The translations under genes were made by a program, and so were the position numbers. 64,000 bases of DNA, taken from Leptolyngbya sp. SIO1E4. GTDB lineage: Bacteria; Cyanobacteriota; Cyanobacteriia; Phormidesmidales; Phormidesmidaceae. A model generated the notes under the pieces. That model saw nothing but the letters and a program-made list of their open reading frames with translations, did not search any database and was not told where the DNA came from. Shown here in pieces: positions 44,994 through 54,690 of the stretch. Positions within the stretch are counted from its first letter, which is position 1. The number at the start of each line of letters is the position of its first letter. Where the stretch lies: positions 62,001-126,000 of the forward strand of contig JAAHFU020000001.1 in NCBI GenBank assembly GCA_010672825.2, given 5' to 3'.

Positions 44994-45851
44994 ATGGCTT
45001 CCATCAGGCGCATTTTCCTCTTGGCAAGCGGCGCGACTACGGCGTTGGTTGCAGCGTTTCCGGCGCAGGCTGAAGACTTGCTAGCAGCCCCTTCTGCCAT
45101 GGCTGAGTCTACAGAGACCACTGCTGCAGTTGAGTCTGAAGCGGCAGCTACCAGTGTCGAAACCACTGAACTGGAGACCCACCACCACCTGACCCATGGG
45201 TCTGTAGCTACGATTTTGCCAACAGGCCTAGACCACTCTAAAGAGATCAATAACGAGACCCATGCCGCTACACAGCAGGTTGATCAACCCTCAGCGGCGG
45301 CGGCCATAGATGTCTCAACGGTGACCTTTGAGGGGGCCGCTTCAACCTCTGCTGAAACCTTCTTTACAGAAACTGAAGTCGCTGAGACCCCAGTAGATAT
45401 GGCAGCAGGGCAGGAAGTTGCTCAGGTAACCCGCCCGCTCTATCGCGGCGTCTCCCCCTTCTACGTGGGCATTGGCGGCAACATTGGCATTGTGGATAGC
45501 GATGAGAGTGCCATTGGTGATTTTGGCTTTAACGTCATCAGCAAGATTTCCCTCGGGCCTCGGTTTTCTGTCCGGCCCATGGCGAGTATCTCAGAGGATG
45601 ATTTCAGCCTGGCCATTCCTTTGACCTATAACTTCAACCCGGTCGAAATTGGTGAACTCAACGTCTACCCTGCTCTGGGGGCTGGTGTAGACATTGCCGA
45701 TGATATTGGTTTGCTGGTTAACGGGAGCGTTGATCTGCCGATTTCCCGCGAATTTACGCTCAATGGGCAGCTTAACTGGCGCGCTACCAACGATACCGGA
45801 TTAGGGCTCTCGCTAGGGATTGGGTATAACTTTCCCTTCTTCTTTGAGTAG
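44994..45851 (+). CDS. Secreted protein with C-terminal outer-membrane-barrel-like domain
   Basis: 285 residues. Signal peptide MASIRRIFLLASGATTALVAAF ending PAQA. A Thr/Ala/Glu-rich linker runs to about residue 145. The C-terminal ~130 residues alternate short strands (FYVGIGGNIGI, FGFNVISKISLG, VYPALGAGVDI, LGLSLGIGYNF) and end in FPFFFE, like a small OmpA/OmpW-type barrel. Single gene followed by a strong terminator. Function unknown. Confidence 0.75.
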   Translation: MASIRRIFLLASGATTALVAAFPAQAEDLLAAPSAMAESTETTAAVESEAAATSVETTELETHHHLTHGSVATILPTGLDHSKEINNETHAATQQVDQPSAAAAIDVSTVTFEGAASTSAETFFTETEVAETPVDMAAGQEVAQVTRPLYRGVSPFYVGIGGNIGIVDSDESAIGDFGFNVISKISLGPRFSVRPMASISEDDFSLAIPLTYNFNPVEIGELNVYPALGAGVDIADDIGLLVNGSVDLPISREFTLNGQLNWRATNDTGLGLSLGIGYNFPFFFE

Positions 45852-45966
45852 GTCTGAAAGTCGGGGTTCGATGGGGCAAGGCTTGCCCGCGATCGCAGCC
45901 CTTGTCTAACGCTCAAGCCCTCTAGTTTGAATAACGGGTAGAGAGGTGCGATCGTGCGTCTCTCTT

Positions 45967-45994
45967 AAGCGAGGCTGGTATCAGCCTCGCTTTT
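45967..45994 (+). terminator. Rho-independent terminator
   Basis: Perfect eleven-base arms AAGCGAGGCTG / CAGCCTCGCTT with a four-base loop, followed by TTTTCG. It lies between the barrel-like gene and recQ. Confidence 0.85.
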
Positions 45995-46018
45995 CGATTG
46001 AGGCGTGTTTAGCGGGGA

Positions 46019-47500
46019 ATGTTTAGAACGGATGCATCTTCAAGATCTGTGACACTCACCCCTTTGCCCAATTGGGCGACCGTCCAAGCTCGCCTCAAAG
46101 AAATCTGGGGCTATGCCCACTTTCGGCCCCCTCAAGACACGGTAATTCAGTCTCTACTGCAGCGGCAGGACGCACTGATCATTCTGCCGACGGGGGGCGG
46201 TAAATCACTCTGTTTTCAACTCCCCGCCTTGCTACAAACCGGGGTGACGTTGGTTGTTTCACCCTTGGTGGCGCTGATGGAGAACCAGATTCAAGAGCTG
46301 CGTCAGCTGCACCTACCCGCCGCCACCTTGCACAGCGAACTGCCCAAGCAAGCACGCTATCGCGTCTTCAAAGCCCTGGAACGACAGCAACTGCGCCTGC
46401 TATATCTCTCCCCAGAAGGGCTGCTAAGTCAACCAGTTTGGGAGCGTCTGATAGCACCGACCCTCCGCATCAATGGGTTAGTGCTCGATGAAGCCCACTG
46501 TTTAGCCCAGTGGGGGGAGACGTTTCGCCCTGCCTATCGGCGCTTAGGGATTGCCCGACAAGCTTTGTTGTCTGCGAAGCCTGAGGGCACTCAGATCCCA
46601 ATTGCCGCATTCACTGCCACGGCGGATCCCACGGCTCAGCAAGTCATTCGTCAAACCTTACAGCTCACCGCGCCTAAAGTCATACGACTGAGCCCCTATC
46701 GCCCCAATCTTGACCTCACGATCCAGACGGTCTGGACGCCCCGAGGGCGACAGCAAGCGCTTCTCAAATTCATCCAGCGGCATTCTCAATACACGGGGTT
46801 GGTGTATGTGCGGACTCGTCGCGACAGCGAGGGCATTGCGGATTGGTTAAGCCAGAAAGGTTACCGAGCGACGGCCTACCATGGGGGGCTACCGGCCCGC
46901 GATCGCCGCCATCGAGAACAGGCTTGGATTCAGAATGACGTTCAAGTAGTTGTGGCCACGAATGCCTTTGGGATGGGGGTTAACAAGCCAGATCTCCGCT
47001 GGGTGGCCCATTTCCATGTGCCCTGCCTGCTCACAGAATACGTGCAGGAAATTGGCCGGGCGGGACGAGACGGGCAGCCGGCTCAAGCCCTTTCACTGGT
47101 TAGCGAACCCACCGGGTTATTTGACCCGACGGATCGCCAGCGATCGCAATTTTTTCGCAGCCAGGCGCAGAAACTGCAGCAAAAAGCAGCGCAACTGGCC
47201 ACCCAAATTCCCCAAGCAGGAACGATTCAAGCGGTGCAGCAACAGTGTAAGGAAGGGGCGATCGCCCTCTCCTATCTGCACAGTCAGGGGCGACTAGAAT
47301 GGCAAGACCCCTTCCGGTATCGCTTGTCCCCTGGAAAACTCTCCTCAAGGGGGTCTGCAGCAGAGCCAGAGAAAGCCATGAATCGGTTTCTTCACAGCCG
47401 CGACTGCCGCTGGCGCTTAATCTTGGAGCAGTTTGGCTTTCGCCAGGACGCCCAGCAACTGGGCAAGTGTGGCCACTGCGATAACTGCAGGCGGTGCTGA
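46019..47500 (+). CDS. recQ: RecQ-family ATP-dependent DNA helicase
   Basis: 493 residues. Walker A LPTGGGKS (residues 56-63), DEAH box LVLDEAHCLAQWGETFRPAYRRL with the RecQ aromatic loop, SAT-like AAFTATADPTA, motif V VVATNAFGMGVNKPDLRWVAHFH and motif VI QEIGRAGRDGQ. The zinc-binding end is reduced to CRWRLILEQFG...KCGHCDNCRRC. There is no HRDC domain and the winged-helix part is short, so it is a compact RecQ. Unwinds DNA 3'-5' in recombination and repair. HisA follows 35 bases later. Confidence 0.93.
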   Translation: MFRTDASSRSVTLTPLPNWATVQARLKEIWGYAHFRPPQDTVIQSLLQRQDALIILPTGGGKSLCFQLPALLQTGVTLVVSPLVALMENQIQELRQLHLPAATLHSELPKQARYRVFKALERQQLRLLYLSPEGLLSQPVWERLIAPTLRINGLVLDEAHCLAQWGETFRPAYRRLGIARQALLSAKPEGTQIPIAAFTATADPTAQQVIRQTLQLTAPKVIRLSPYRPNLDLTIQTVWTPRGRQQALLKFIQRHSQYTGLVYVRTRRDSEGIADWLSQKGYRATAYHGGLPARDRRHREQAWIQNDVQVVVATNAFGMGVNKPDLRWVAHFHVPCLLTEYVQEIGRAGRDGQPAQALSLVSEPTGLFDPTDRQRSQFFRSQAQKLQQKAAQLATQIPQAGTIQAVQQQCKEGAIALSYLHSQGRLEWQDPFRYRLSPGKLSSRGSAAEPEKAMNRFLHSRDCRWRLILEQFGFRQDAQQLGKCGHCDNCRRC

Positions 47501-47535
47501 CGATACAATAAGCGGTGCTGTTTAAGACTGCACCT

Positions 47536-48306
47536 ATGGACGTTATTCCTGCCATTGACCTGTTAGAAGGGCGATGCGTGCGCCTGTATCAAGGTGACTA
47601 TGACCAGTCTCAAGTCTTTAACGAAAATCCCGTCGAGGTAGCTCGGCAGTGGGCCGCAGAGGGAGCCACGCGGTTGCATCTGGTTGATTTGGATGGGGCT
47701 AAAGTCGGCAAGCCTGAAAATTGGCAAGCGATTCAGGCGATCGCTGGCGCAGTTGATATCCCTATTGAAGTGGGGGGCGGGTTGCGGGATCGCGATCGGG
47801 TCGCAGCTCTGTTTGATCTCGGTGTACAGTACGCCATTTTGGGCACTGCGGCAGTCGAAAATCCTGATCTGGTCAGTACCCTCAGCGCAGAATTTCCGGG
47901 GCGCGTGATTGTGGGGATCGATGCCAGGGATGGCAAAGTGGCCACTCGCGGCTGGCTAGAGACCTCCACAGTAGAGGCGATCGCCCTGGCGCAAGATATG
48001 GCGCAGCGAGGCGCAGCGGCCATTATCTATACCGATATCAAACGCGACGGCACCCTGAAAGGCCCCAATCAAGACGCCCTCAGAGCAATGGCAAATGCCA
48101 CCGAAATTCCCATCATTGCCTCGGGAGGCGTCAGCTCTGTAACCGATCTGCTCAGCTTGTTATCCCTGGTTCCACTCGGGGTCACGGGCGTCATTATCGG
48201 TAAAGCGCTCTACACCGGAGATGTGTCCCTCAAAGAGGCACTCAGGGCAGTGGGGCCAGGTCGTTGGCAAGATGTTCCCACCGATCTCGGCTCTTCTTTT
48301 GCGTAG
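47536..48306 (+). CDS. hisA: Phosphoribosylformimino-5-aminoimidazole carboxamide ribotide isomerase HisA
   Basis: 256 residues from ATG at 47536 ([22 protein letters not shown]). A (beta-alpha)8 barrel with catalytic Asp in AIDL and in [14 protein letters not shown], phosphate-binding VEVGGGLRD-like and IIASGGVSS. It catalyses the fourth step of histidine synthesis. It is directly downstream of recQ but functionally unrelated to it; other his genes are not near. Confidence 0.96.
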   Translation: MDVIPAIDLLEGRCVRLYQGDYDQSQVFNENPVEVARQWAAEGATRLHLVDLDGAKVGKPENWQAIQAIAGAVDIPIEVGGGLRDRDRVAALFDLGVQYAILGTAAVENPDLVSTLSAEFPGRVIVGIDARDGKVATRGWLETSTVEAIALAQDMAQRGAAAIIYTDIKRDGTLKGPNQDALRAMANATEIPIIASGGVSSVTDLLSLLSLVPLGVTGVIIGKALYTGDVSLKEALRAVGPGRWQDVPTDLGSSFA

Positions 48307-48405
48307 TGCCAACGATTCAGCGGCTAAATATTCAAAAGCCTGTATACAGCGTTTCTGAATCCAGTGAGGGACACAGCTCTACCTAGAACCCTTGATCTCA
48401 GGAAA

Positions 48406-48502
48406 TATTGCGGTATGCAGGCTAATCAAGCACACCCTAAACCCCAAACCCTAGACCCTGCCTTGACCCAGATGTACTGGACTCACCTGAACAAGGCTAT
48501 AA
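48406..48502 (+). repeat. Dispersed intergenic repeat, copy H
   Basis: ATTGCGGTATGCAGGCTAAT, CACACCCTAAACCCC, CCCTAGACCCTG, GATGTACTGGACTCACCTG, AAGGCTATAAG. Nearly the same as copy F although 29 kb away; it lies between hisA and a convergent gene. Confidence 0.8.
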
Positions 48503-48608
48503 GCTGTCCCTCACCTAGAAAGGAAATGCTGCATAAAAGTCTGCAGGGATGAGAGGCGTAACCCATAACGTCTCTCACCCCACTTAATCACCTTCACTTA
48601 GCCACCTT

Positions 48609-49001
48609 TTAGCTACCTTGCTGAGCTTTCAGCGTTTCAATTTCTTGACGCAGCGCAGACAGTTCCTGGGTTAAGGCGTCTAATTCCATTTGCATAGAGG
48701 CATCGGTAACCGGTCTCGCCACAGTATCGACAGTGGCGTTAGACGCGGGCGTTTGGACAAACGGATTCGGCATCTGACCCATTTGACCCATCATAGAATC
48801 TACGATCGCGCGAGCTTCACGCTCCGTATCCGCCCCTTTAGCCTCCAGTTCCTGAGTCAAGAGTTCGACATCGGTACCAATGGCAGAAAATTTCGCTTGG
48901 GAGCCTTGCGGGTCTCGAATCGCATCCATGAGAGACGCCGTTGCACCAAGGGTGACGCGAAATCCTTTTTGAATTGTCTCAGTCAGCGTGTCTGGGTTCA
49001 T
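48609..49001 (-). CDS. Phasin-like coiled-coil protein
   Basis: 130 residues, helical. Residues 1-75 (TLTETIQKGFRVTLGATASLMDAIRD...DVELLTQELEAKGADTEREARAIVDSMM) resemble phasin-like or apolipoprotein-like amphipathic helices. A Met/Pro/Thr linker follows, then a C-terminal heptad coiled coil (MELDALTQELSALRQEIETLKAQ). Cyanobacterial proteins of this type are annotated as hypothetical; a granule- or membrane-surface role is possible. ATG at 49001 lies close to the long sigA leader. Confidence 0.65.
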   Translation of the reverse strand: MNPDTLTETIQKGFRVTLGATASLMDAIRDPQGSQAKFSAIGTDVELLTQELEAKGADTEREARAIVDSMMGQMGQMPNPFVQTPASNATVDTVARPVTDASMQMELDALTQELSALRQEIETLKAQQGS

Positions 49002-49715
49002 AAGAAAACGTTGAGCCTCTTAAACTTATATGACTCTCAGCGTCTAGATTTTAACGCGAGGCCATGACAGGCAGACCAACAACCCAACAGCGATCTTGCT
49101 TCTGCAGCCTTATAGCGATGGAATATTGAGGGCATGACCAGCCACAGAGGCAGACTTTAGTTCAGCTGACTACCCAGAAACCCGAATTTTGTAGGCGTCA
49201 CGCATGATTATTTTTGATGTGATTAGATTAAATTAATAAGTTCTTGAAAAGAATAGAACATTTGAACCACAAAAGTTCAATGAGCAAATGTTCTTAAAAA
49301 AGGCTTGCATATCAGTGTTTTCAGGGATGCAGTTATGCAGAACAATACTTTTGTATCACATCTAACAGGAAGAATTTTAGTTAAGCACACTTTGGAATCT
49401 CGATAGGCACAGTGGTAGTCACTTTGTTCGACCGGCTACAATTGTGGGGGCAGACCTGCAATCTCTATCAGAAGTTCCTCGGAATCTGGGACATTGCAGG
49501 TGATCTGTTGTCCATTCCCTAAGAAGGGTTTTTAAGTTTTAGTCTTTTTGTACTTTGAGCCTGATGGATATTGCTGTGTAGTGACTTGTATCAGCGCTGT
49601 CTGATACAGGTTCTCCAATATTTATCCCTGAGGTGACAGAAAAAATGAAATGCTAAGCTTGACAAACCTTTGATTACTGGAAGCATCACGCACGAAGGAG
49701 CACGAGGAATACGGC
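49002..49715. other. Long upstream region of sigA
   Basis: 714 bases without a gene. AT-rich around 49200-49330, with a ten-base inverted pair AGAACATTTG / CAAATGTTCT at 49255-49294. It probably contains several promoters and a long leader for the primary sigma factor. Confidence 0.5.
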
Positions 49716-50828
49716 ATGACTCAAGCGAATGAACTGCTCGGCACAATCAAGCCAGAGAGCGAACTGGATCTTCTGATTGAAGGTGATGGAGATGCAAAGT
49801 TTGAGGATGCATCGGATGGCGATGCTCCGGCGAAGACAGCTAAGGGTAAGGCAACTCGACGGAGTCAATCTAAAAAGAAGCACTACACCGAAGACTCCAT
49901 TCGGCTTTATCTGCAAGAAATCGGCCGTATTCGTTTGTTGAGAGCTGAAGAAGAAATTGAACTCGCTCGTAAGATTGCTGATTTGCTGGAACTAGAGCGC
50001 ATTCGCGATCAGCTGATGGATAGTTTGGAGCGTGAGCCCAACGATGCCGAATGGGCTGAAGCAGTGGATATGCCATTGCCGGCTTTCCAAAAGCGGCTAT
50101 ATATTGGCCGTCGGGCAAAAGACAAGATGGTGCAGTCCAACCTACGTTTGGTGGTCTCCATCGCGAAAAAGTATATGAACCGTGGGCTATCTTTCCAGGA
50201 TTTAATTCAGGAAGGAAGTTTGGGCCTGATTCGTGCAGCCGAGAAGTTTGACCACGAAAAAGGTTACAAGTTCTCTACTTATGCAACCTGGTGGATTCGT
50301 CAGGCAATTACGCGGGCGATCGCGGATCAGTCTCGAACGATTCGTCTCCCCGTTCACCTATACGAAACGATTTCTCGGATTAAGAAAACCACTAAGTTGC
50401 TGTCTCAAGAATTGGGTCGTAAGCCCAGCGAAGAGGAAATCGCCACTCGCATGGAAATGACCATCGAGAAGCTGCGGTTCATCGCCAAGTCTGCCCAGCT
50501 ACCCATTTCTTTAGAAACGCCTATCGGCAAAGAAGAAGACTCCCGCTTGGGTGACTTCATTGAATCAGATGGAGAAACCCCTGAAGACGAAGTTTCTAAG
50601 AACCTCCTGCGCGAAGACCTTGAGGGCGTTCTGGGAACCTTGAGTGCTCGTGAACGTGACGTGCTGCGCTTGCGCTACGGCCTGGATGATGGTCGCATGA
50701 AGACACTTGAGGAAATTGGTCAGACCTTCAATGTTACCCGTGAGCGCATCCGCCAGATTGAGGCAAAAGCGCTTCGCAAGTTGCGCCACCCGAACCGCAA
50801 TAGCGTTCTGAAAGAATACATCCGTTAA
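49716..50828 (+). CDS. sigA: RNA polymerase primary sigma factor SigA (RpoD)
   Basis: 370 residues. Variable acidic N-terminus, region 1.2 ([16 protein letters not shown]), region 2 ([57 protein letters not shown]), region 3, and region 4 helix-turn-helix ([27 protein letters not shown]). Length and sequence fit the cyanobacterial housekeeping group 1 factor; a group 2 paralogue cannot be fully excluded by eye. AAGGAG precedes the ATG. Followed by a terminator at 50868. Confidence 0.93.
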   Translation: MTQANELLGTIKPESELDLLIEGDGDAKFEDASDGDAPAKTAKGKATRRSQSKKKHYTEDSIRLYLQEIGRIRLLRAEEEIELARKIADLLELERIRDQLMDSLEREPNDAEWAEAVDMPLPAFQKRLYIGRRAKDKMVQSNLRLVVSIAKKYMNRGLSFQDLIQEGSLGLIRAAEKFDHEKGYKFSTYATWWIRQAITRAIADQSRTIRLPVHLYETISRIKKTTKLLSQELGRKPSEEEIATRMEMTIEKLRFIAKSAQLPISLETPIGKEEDSRLGDFIESDGETPEDEVSKNLLREDLEGVLGTLSARERDVLRLRYGLDDGRMKTLEEIGQTFNVTRERIRQIEAKALRKLRHPNRNSVLKEYIR

Positions 50829-50867
50829 TTAAGTCAACGTTTGTTGACCGTTATTGAATACACCTGC

Positions 50868-50895
50868 GCCCCAGCCAATGTGTCTGGGGCTTTTT
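50868..50895 (+). terminator. Rho-independent terminator of sigA
   Basis: Arms GCCCCAG / CTGGGGC with a nine-base loop, followed by TTTTT. A smaller GTCAAC/GTTGAC pair lies just upstream. Confidence 0.88.
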
Positions 50896-50942
50896 CATGA
50901 TCTGCCTGCCCCCCCGCTCTCTATCGTGATCCCGAATCCACT

Positions 50943-51749
50943 ATGCATGGCTTTATTCCCCCCCATCGCTTTTTCCCTTACCTCACCTGGTCAATGGTTG
51001 AGGCTATGCCAGATAAGGAAAATGTCGTGATTATCCAACCAGCAGGGGCGATCGAGCAGCATGGCCCTCACTTGCCACTGGTGGTCGACGCTGCGATCGC
51101 AGCGGGGGTTCTTGGCAAAGCGCTTTCCCAGCTTGCAGAGGCGATCCCAGCCTATGCCCTACCCCCGCTTTACTACGGCAAGTCTAATGAGCACTGGCAT
51201 TTTCCGGGCACCATCACCCTCTCGGCTCAAACCCTACGCCAGGTCTTGCTGGAGTCAGCAGAAAGCCTGTACCGAGCTGGATTCCGTAAATTGGTGTGGA
51301 TGAATGCCCATGGCGGGCAACCCCAAGTCTTTGAAATGGCCGCTCGGGATTTGCACCAGCAGTATTCTGACCTGATGATATTTCCTTTATTTACCTGGCA
51401 GGTTCCCAACCAAGCAGCAGAACTGCTCACCCCTAAAGAACTGGAACTGGGCATCCACGCAGGAGATGCAGAAACCAGCTTGATGCTGTCCCTCCTGCCT
51501 GACCAGGTACAGATGGACAAAGCCGTTTGTGAATATCCCCAAGGGCTGCCCGAAGATAGCCTCCTGAGTATGGAAGGAGCCCTGCCGTTTGCCTGGGTAA
51601 CCCGCGACCTAACCCGCAGCGGCGTTTTGGGTGATGCCACCACCGCTACGCGAGAGAAGGGCGATCGCCTACTGCACTCTTTAGCGGCAGGATGGGTGCA
51701 GCTAATTCAAGATGTCTATCGATTCCGGCAGCCATCAGCATGGCAATAA
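50943..51749 (+). CDS. Creatininase-family amidohydrolase
   Basis: 268 residues. Metal-binding pattern of the creatininase family: PAGAIEQHGPHLPLVVDAAIA, PPLYYGKSNEHWHFPGTITL, MNAHGGQPQVFEMAARD and IHAGDAETSLML. Members hydrolyse cyclic or linear amides; this cyanobacterial member has no known substrate and is unlikely to act on creatinine. The short gap after the sigA terminator leaves room for its own promoter. Confidence 0.9.
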   Translation: MHGFIPPHRFFPYLTWSMVEAMPDKENVVIIQPAGAIEQHGPHLPLVVDAAIAAGVLGKALSQLAEAIPAYALPPLYYGKSNEHWHFPGTITLSAQTLRQVLLESAESLYRAGFRKLVWMNAHGGQPQVFEMAARDLHQQYSDLMIFPLFTWQVPNQAAELLTPKELELGIHAGDAETSLMLSLLPDQVQMDKAVCEYPQGLPEDSLLSMEGALPFAWVTRDLTRSGVLGDATTATREKGDRLLHSLAAGWVQLIQDVYRFRQPSAWQ

Positions 51750-51793
51750 CCCATCCGTAAAGACCCAATCAGGAGTAACACGATATATCGAAC

Positions 51794-52495
51794 TCATACC
51801 CACCAAAGACTTAACCCATAGGCTAAAAACGCACTGCCCAGGGGCACCGTGAGATTATCAATGCCTAGTTTTGAAAAAGCTTCTAGCAAAGTCGCAAACA
51901 TCGCAACCAGCAGCGCGATCGCGAAGCCGGTTACCGTCGATCCTTGGGCGACGGTCAGCACTGCGTAGCTTGTCATAAAACTCGCCAGCAGCATAGCACC
52001 ACTGCCCTCCCAACTTTTCTTTATGCCCCAAACTTTATAGGGATGACGACCATAGGCTTGCCCCACCAAAGCAGCCAATCCGTCTCCCCAAGTCATGGCC
52101 AAAATACCCAGAGCTGTAAATTCCGGATGCCCTTGGGGCCAAAACACTGCCGTTAAAATCCCAATGCTAACCGCGTAGAAAAAAGTCCCGAGGCTAGTGC
52201 GTCCAACACTGTTGATGCCCGGCAAAATGGGAAGCCAGTAGGACATCAGCGCCACCAGACTAAAAATAACTGACGCAGCAATGCCCATCCACGTGGGGGT
52301 TTGGAGCCACCAAGCCAGCAAAATGACATTGCCTGCCCCGATGTGTACAATCTTGCGAGTGATTTCCGAGGAGACAGACCGCGTAAGATAAAGCCCTTCG
52401 GTCACCAAACCAAGCACGCCTAACCATGCTCCGACAACGACTATCTGAACCACCGGGAGTGGCCATCCTGTGAATCTAAGGAGGGCGTCTAACAA
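51794..52495 (-). CDS. Phytol/polyprenol kinase-like membrane protein
   Basis: 233 residues with six to seven hydrophobic segments. SEC59/VTE5-like signatures: SSEITRKIVHIGAGNVI near the front, TWGDGLAALVGQAYGRHPY with the catalytic acidic cluster, KKSWEGSGAML, and EAFSKLGIDNLTVPLGSAF at the end. It phosphorylates phytol or another prenol with CTP in the membrane, salvaging phytol from chlorophyll for tocopherol synthesis. It fits functionally with ChlP elsewhere in the window. Single gene. Confidence 0.87.
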   Translation of the reverse strand: MLDALLRFTGWPLPVVQIVVVGAWLGVLGLVTEGLYLTRSVSSEITRKIVHIGAGNVILLAWWLQTPTWMGIAASVIFSLVALMSYWLPILPGINSVGRTSLGTFFYAVSIGILTAVFWPQGHPEFTALGILAMTWGDGLAALVGQAYGRHPYKVWGIKKSWEGSGAMLLASFMTSYAVLTVAQGSTVTGFAIALLVAMFATLLEAFSKLGIDNLTVPLGSAFLAYGLSLWWV

Positions 52496-52747
52496 AAAAC
52501 TGCCTCAAACCGCTGGGCTACTGTATTTCTTTGTACCAAATTCGGGGATTGTTATTCGTGTTCGTTATTGGTTGTTTATTTGTTACGGATAGTTGTTGAG
52601 GGGTATCACTTCACGAATGCCACCCCTCACTCATCCCCCATCCACTCCTTCACTCCTCCACCCATCCACTCCTTCACCTGCTACCTGCCAAACAAAAACC
52701 GCTGTAAAGTGAAGGGGCATTTGGGGAAACGGGAGGCGATCGCGCCC

Positions 52748-54190
52748 ATGCTGGCTTATGTACTTGCAATTGTTATCGCCATTGGTAGCTTTAGCTTTTA
52801 CATGGCGGCATTTTTTGTGCCAGAAATCCATCGTCGGCAGGACTTTGTCTGGAGCGGTGTGGGCATGTTCTACGCTGTGGTGCTTTGGTTTTGTGCAGGG
52901 CGCATCACCGGGGCAGTGCTGCTGGGGCAAATCGCCAGTGTGGCGTTGCTGGGGTGGTTGGGATGGCAAACATTAGCGTTGCGCCGTGCTTTAACCCCTA
53001 AGTCTGTCAGAACCCCCGTCTCTTCAGAAGACTTGCAGCATTGGGCGCAGACAGCTCAAAAGCAGCTCAGCCAGTATTTAAAGATGGGCTCTCTGCTAAC
53101 AGGACTCAAGGCGATTTGGGCAGATGTCGGCCGTGCTATCGATGACATGAGCGATCGCGTGGCAGGCCCCAAAGGTCAGGCTCGATCCCGCTCTAGCGTA
53201 CCGCCTTTGCGCCGCTCCCCTGCCTATGAGTTTGAAACAGAAACCGGCCAGGGAGAATCTGTCCCCTCAGAGTTTGCGACCGTACCAACCCGTACTCGGA
53301 CTCAAGCCACGTCCAGCAGTATTCCGGAGAATACTGAGCCCTCTCAACCACCAAAAGCGACTCCTACAGCCCCTGCATCTGAAGCCCCTGCGTCTGAGAC
53401 AGACACACCCCCTGCCGTTCCAGACCCGATCCCCAACAGCCTTTCCGAGGCAGCAACAGGTTCTCAGGCGGAAACTGACAAACCGGTAGAAGCGACCATA
53501 GCAGACGGGGCTCAGGCAGACGTAGTTGAAGCGGGCAAGGTTAACGCAGCGAGAAGCGGCCAGGCAGAAACGGCTCAAGCCACTACCAACAAAGACGCAG
53601 AAATACCCCCCTCTCCCAAGGTTTCAGCTAGCGCTGCGGCAAAGTCTTCCTCCACCAAATCAAACAAGCTGGTTATCCTCAAAGACTGGTTCGGCGACCT
53701 CTTGCAAAGCTTCCGTAAACCTAAACCCGAACGCACCGTCATTGAGATTCCCCGCCGCCCGCCCTCAATTCCTCGCTCTTCTGATAAATCTGATAAAGCA
53801 GATACCTCAAAGACGCCAAAATCATCTTCCAAACGAGCGGTTATCGATATGCCCCCTCGTCCGCCCTCAATTCCCCGTCCTCCTAAACCTGCTCAGGCCG
53901 ATGCGGTCACAGAATCGGCTACATCAGAGACCAACTGGGTTGATGTTGGAGATGATGATCAAAATTGGCCTACCGAGTCCCCTGAATCCACCCCGCTCAC
54001 GGAAAAATCACAGGACAAACCGGTTGAAGTAGATTCCCCCTCCAATCAGGCCGCTGCTTCACCTCCCCCTGCAACCCCATTAGATGAAGATGAACCCGAA
54101 ACCAACTGGCCAGATGAAGTAACAGATGGGACAGCTTCCCAAAATTGGTCGATCGACGATGACTCTGAAACGAACTGGCCGGATGGTTAG
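52748..54190 (+). CDS. ycf66: Ycf66 family protein with long charged tail
   Basis: 480 residues from ATG at 52748 (GGGAGG upstream); the in-frame part before it is low-complexity intergenic sequence. The first ~100 residues are the Ycf66 domain: three hydrophobic segments, [48 protein letters not shown] and [16 protein letters not shown]. The rest is a long Ser/Thr/Pro/Glu-rich, disordered-looking tail. It contains duplicated motifs RPPSIPR (twice) and ETNWPD (twice, plus related QNWP/QNWS). The tail is much longer than the typical domain. Function unknown; a photosynthesis-related membrane protein conserved in some plastids. Confidence 0.88.
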   Translation: MLAYVLAIVIAIGSFSFYMAAFFVPEIHRRQDFVWSGVGMFYAVVLWFCAGRITGAVLLGQIASVALLGWLGWQTLALRRALTPKSVRTPVSSEDLQHWAQTAQKQLSQYLKMGSLLTGLKAIWADVGRAIDDMSDRVAGPKGQARSRSSVPPLRRSPAYEFETETGQGESVPSEFATVPTRTRTQATSSSIPENTEPSQPPKATPTAPASEAPASETDTPPAVPDPIPNSLSEAATGSQAETDKPVEATIADGAQADVVEAGKVNAARSGQAETAQATTNKDAEIPPSPKVSASAAAKSSSTKSNKLVILKDWFGDLLQSFRKPKPERTVIEIPRRPPSIPRSSDKSDKADTSKTPKSSSKRAVIDMPPRPPSIPRPPKPAQADAVTESATSETNWVDVGDDDQNWPTESPESTPLTEKSQDKPVEVDSPSNQAAASPPPATPLDEDEPETNWPDEVTDGTASQNWSIDDDSETNWPDG

Positions 54191-54285
54191 GGTGGATGGG
54201 TGGATGGGTGGATGGGTAAAAGGGTGGATAGGTAAAAGGAGTGGATGGGTGGATGGGTGGATGGGTAAAAGGGTGGATGACTGAA
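54190..54285 (+). repeat. GGATGGGT minisatellite
   Basis: TGGATGGGTGGATGGGTGGA-type tandem units with interspersed AAAAGGG, right after ycf66. Reverse-complement versions (CACCCATCCACTCCTTCACC) lie at 52640-52680 before the gene and at 54497-54535 after it. Confidence 0.85.
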
Positions 54286-54690
54286 GGTTTTTTAGCCTCA
54301 GGGGAGGGTTTGGGAAAGCGTGTCAGAGGGCGCTGGAGCCTCGGATTTTTCGTGGAAAAATCGATGTTGACCCAAGAATCTGAACGCTCCTGATTAAGAC
54401 TTCGATGGTGAAGTCAGCCGAACCGCTTAAGTCTTTGGCGAACTCAACCGAGCTGTCAAGAGTTCACAAACCTCTAAGACCCAAAACCAACCTCCCACTC
54501 ATCCACCCATCCACTCCTTCACCCTCCCACCCGCTCGTATTTACGACAAATCCAACAATCCCGATCTCAATTCACCGCGTCTGGCCTACGCTAGAGAGAA
54601 GAATTTTTACAGATGTCAGTTTGGGCTGCTTGAAGCTGTGAAGTCTGTGAAAGATAATCGTCTAGAGCAAAAATACTTGTCCTGCAGGCC
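54191..54690. other. ycf66-ileS spacer
   Basis: 500 bases: the minisatellite, then sequence without a recognisable gene, then a reverse-oriented minisatellite fragment about 150 bases before ileS. No T-box-like leader is evident. Confidence 0.5.
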
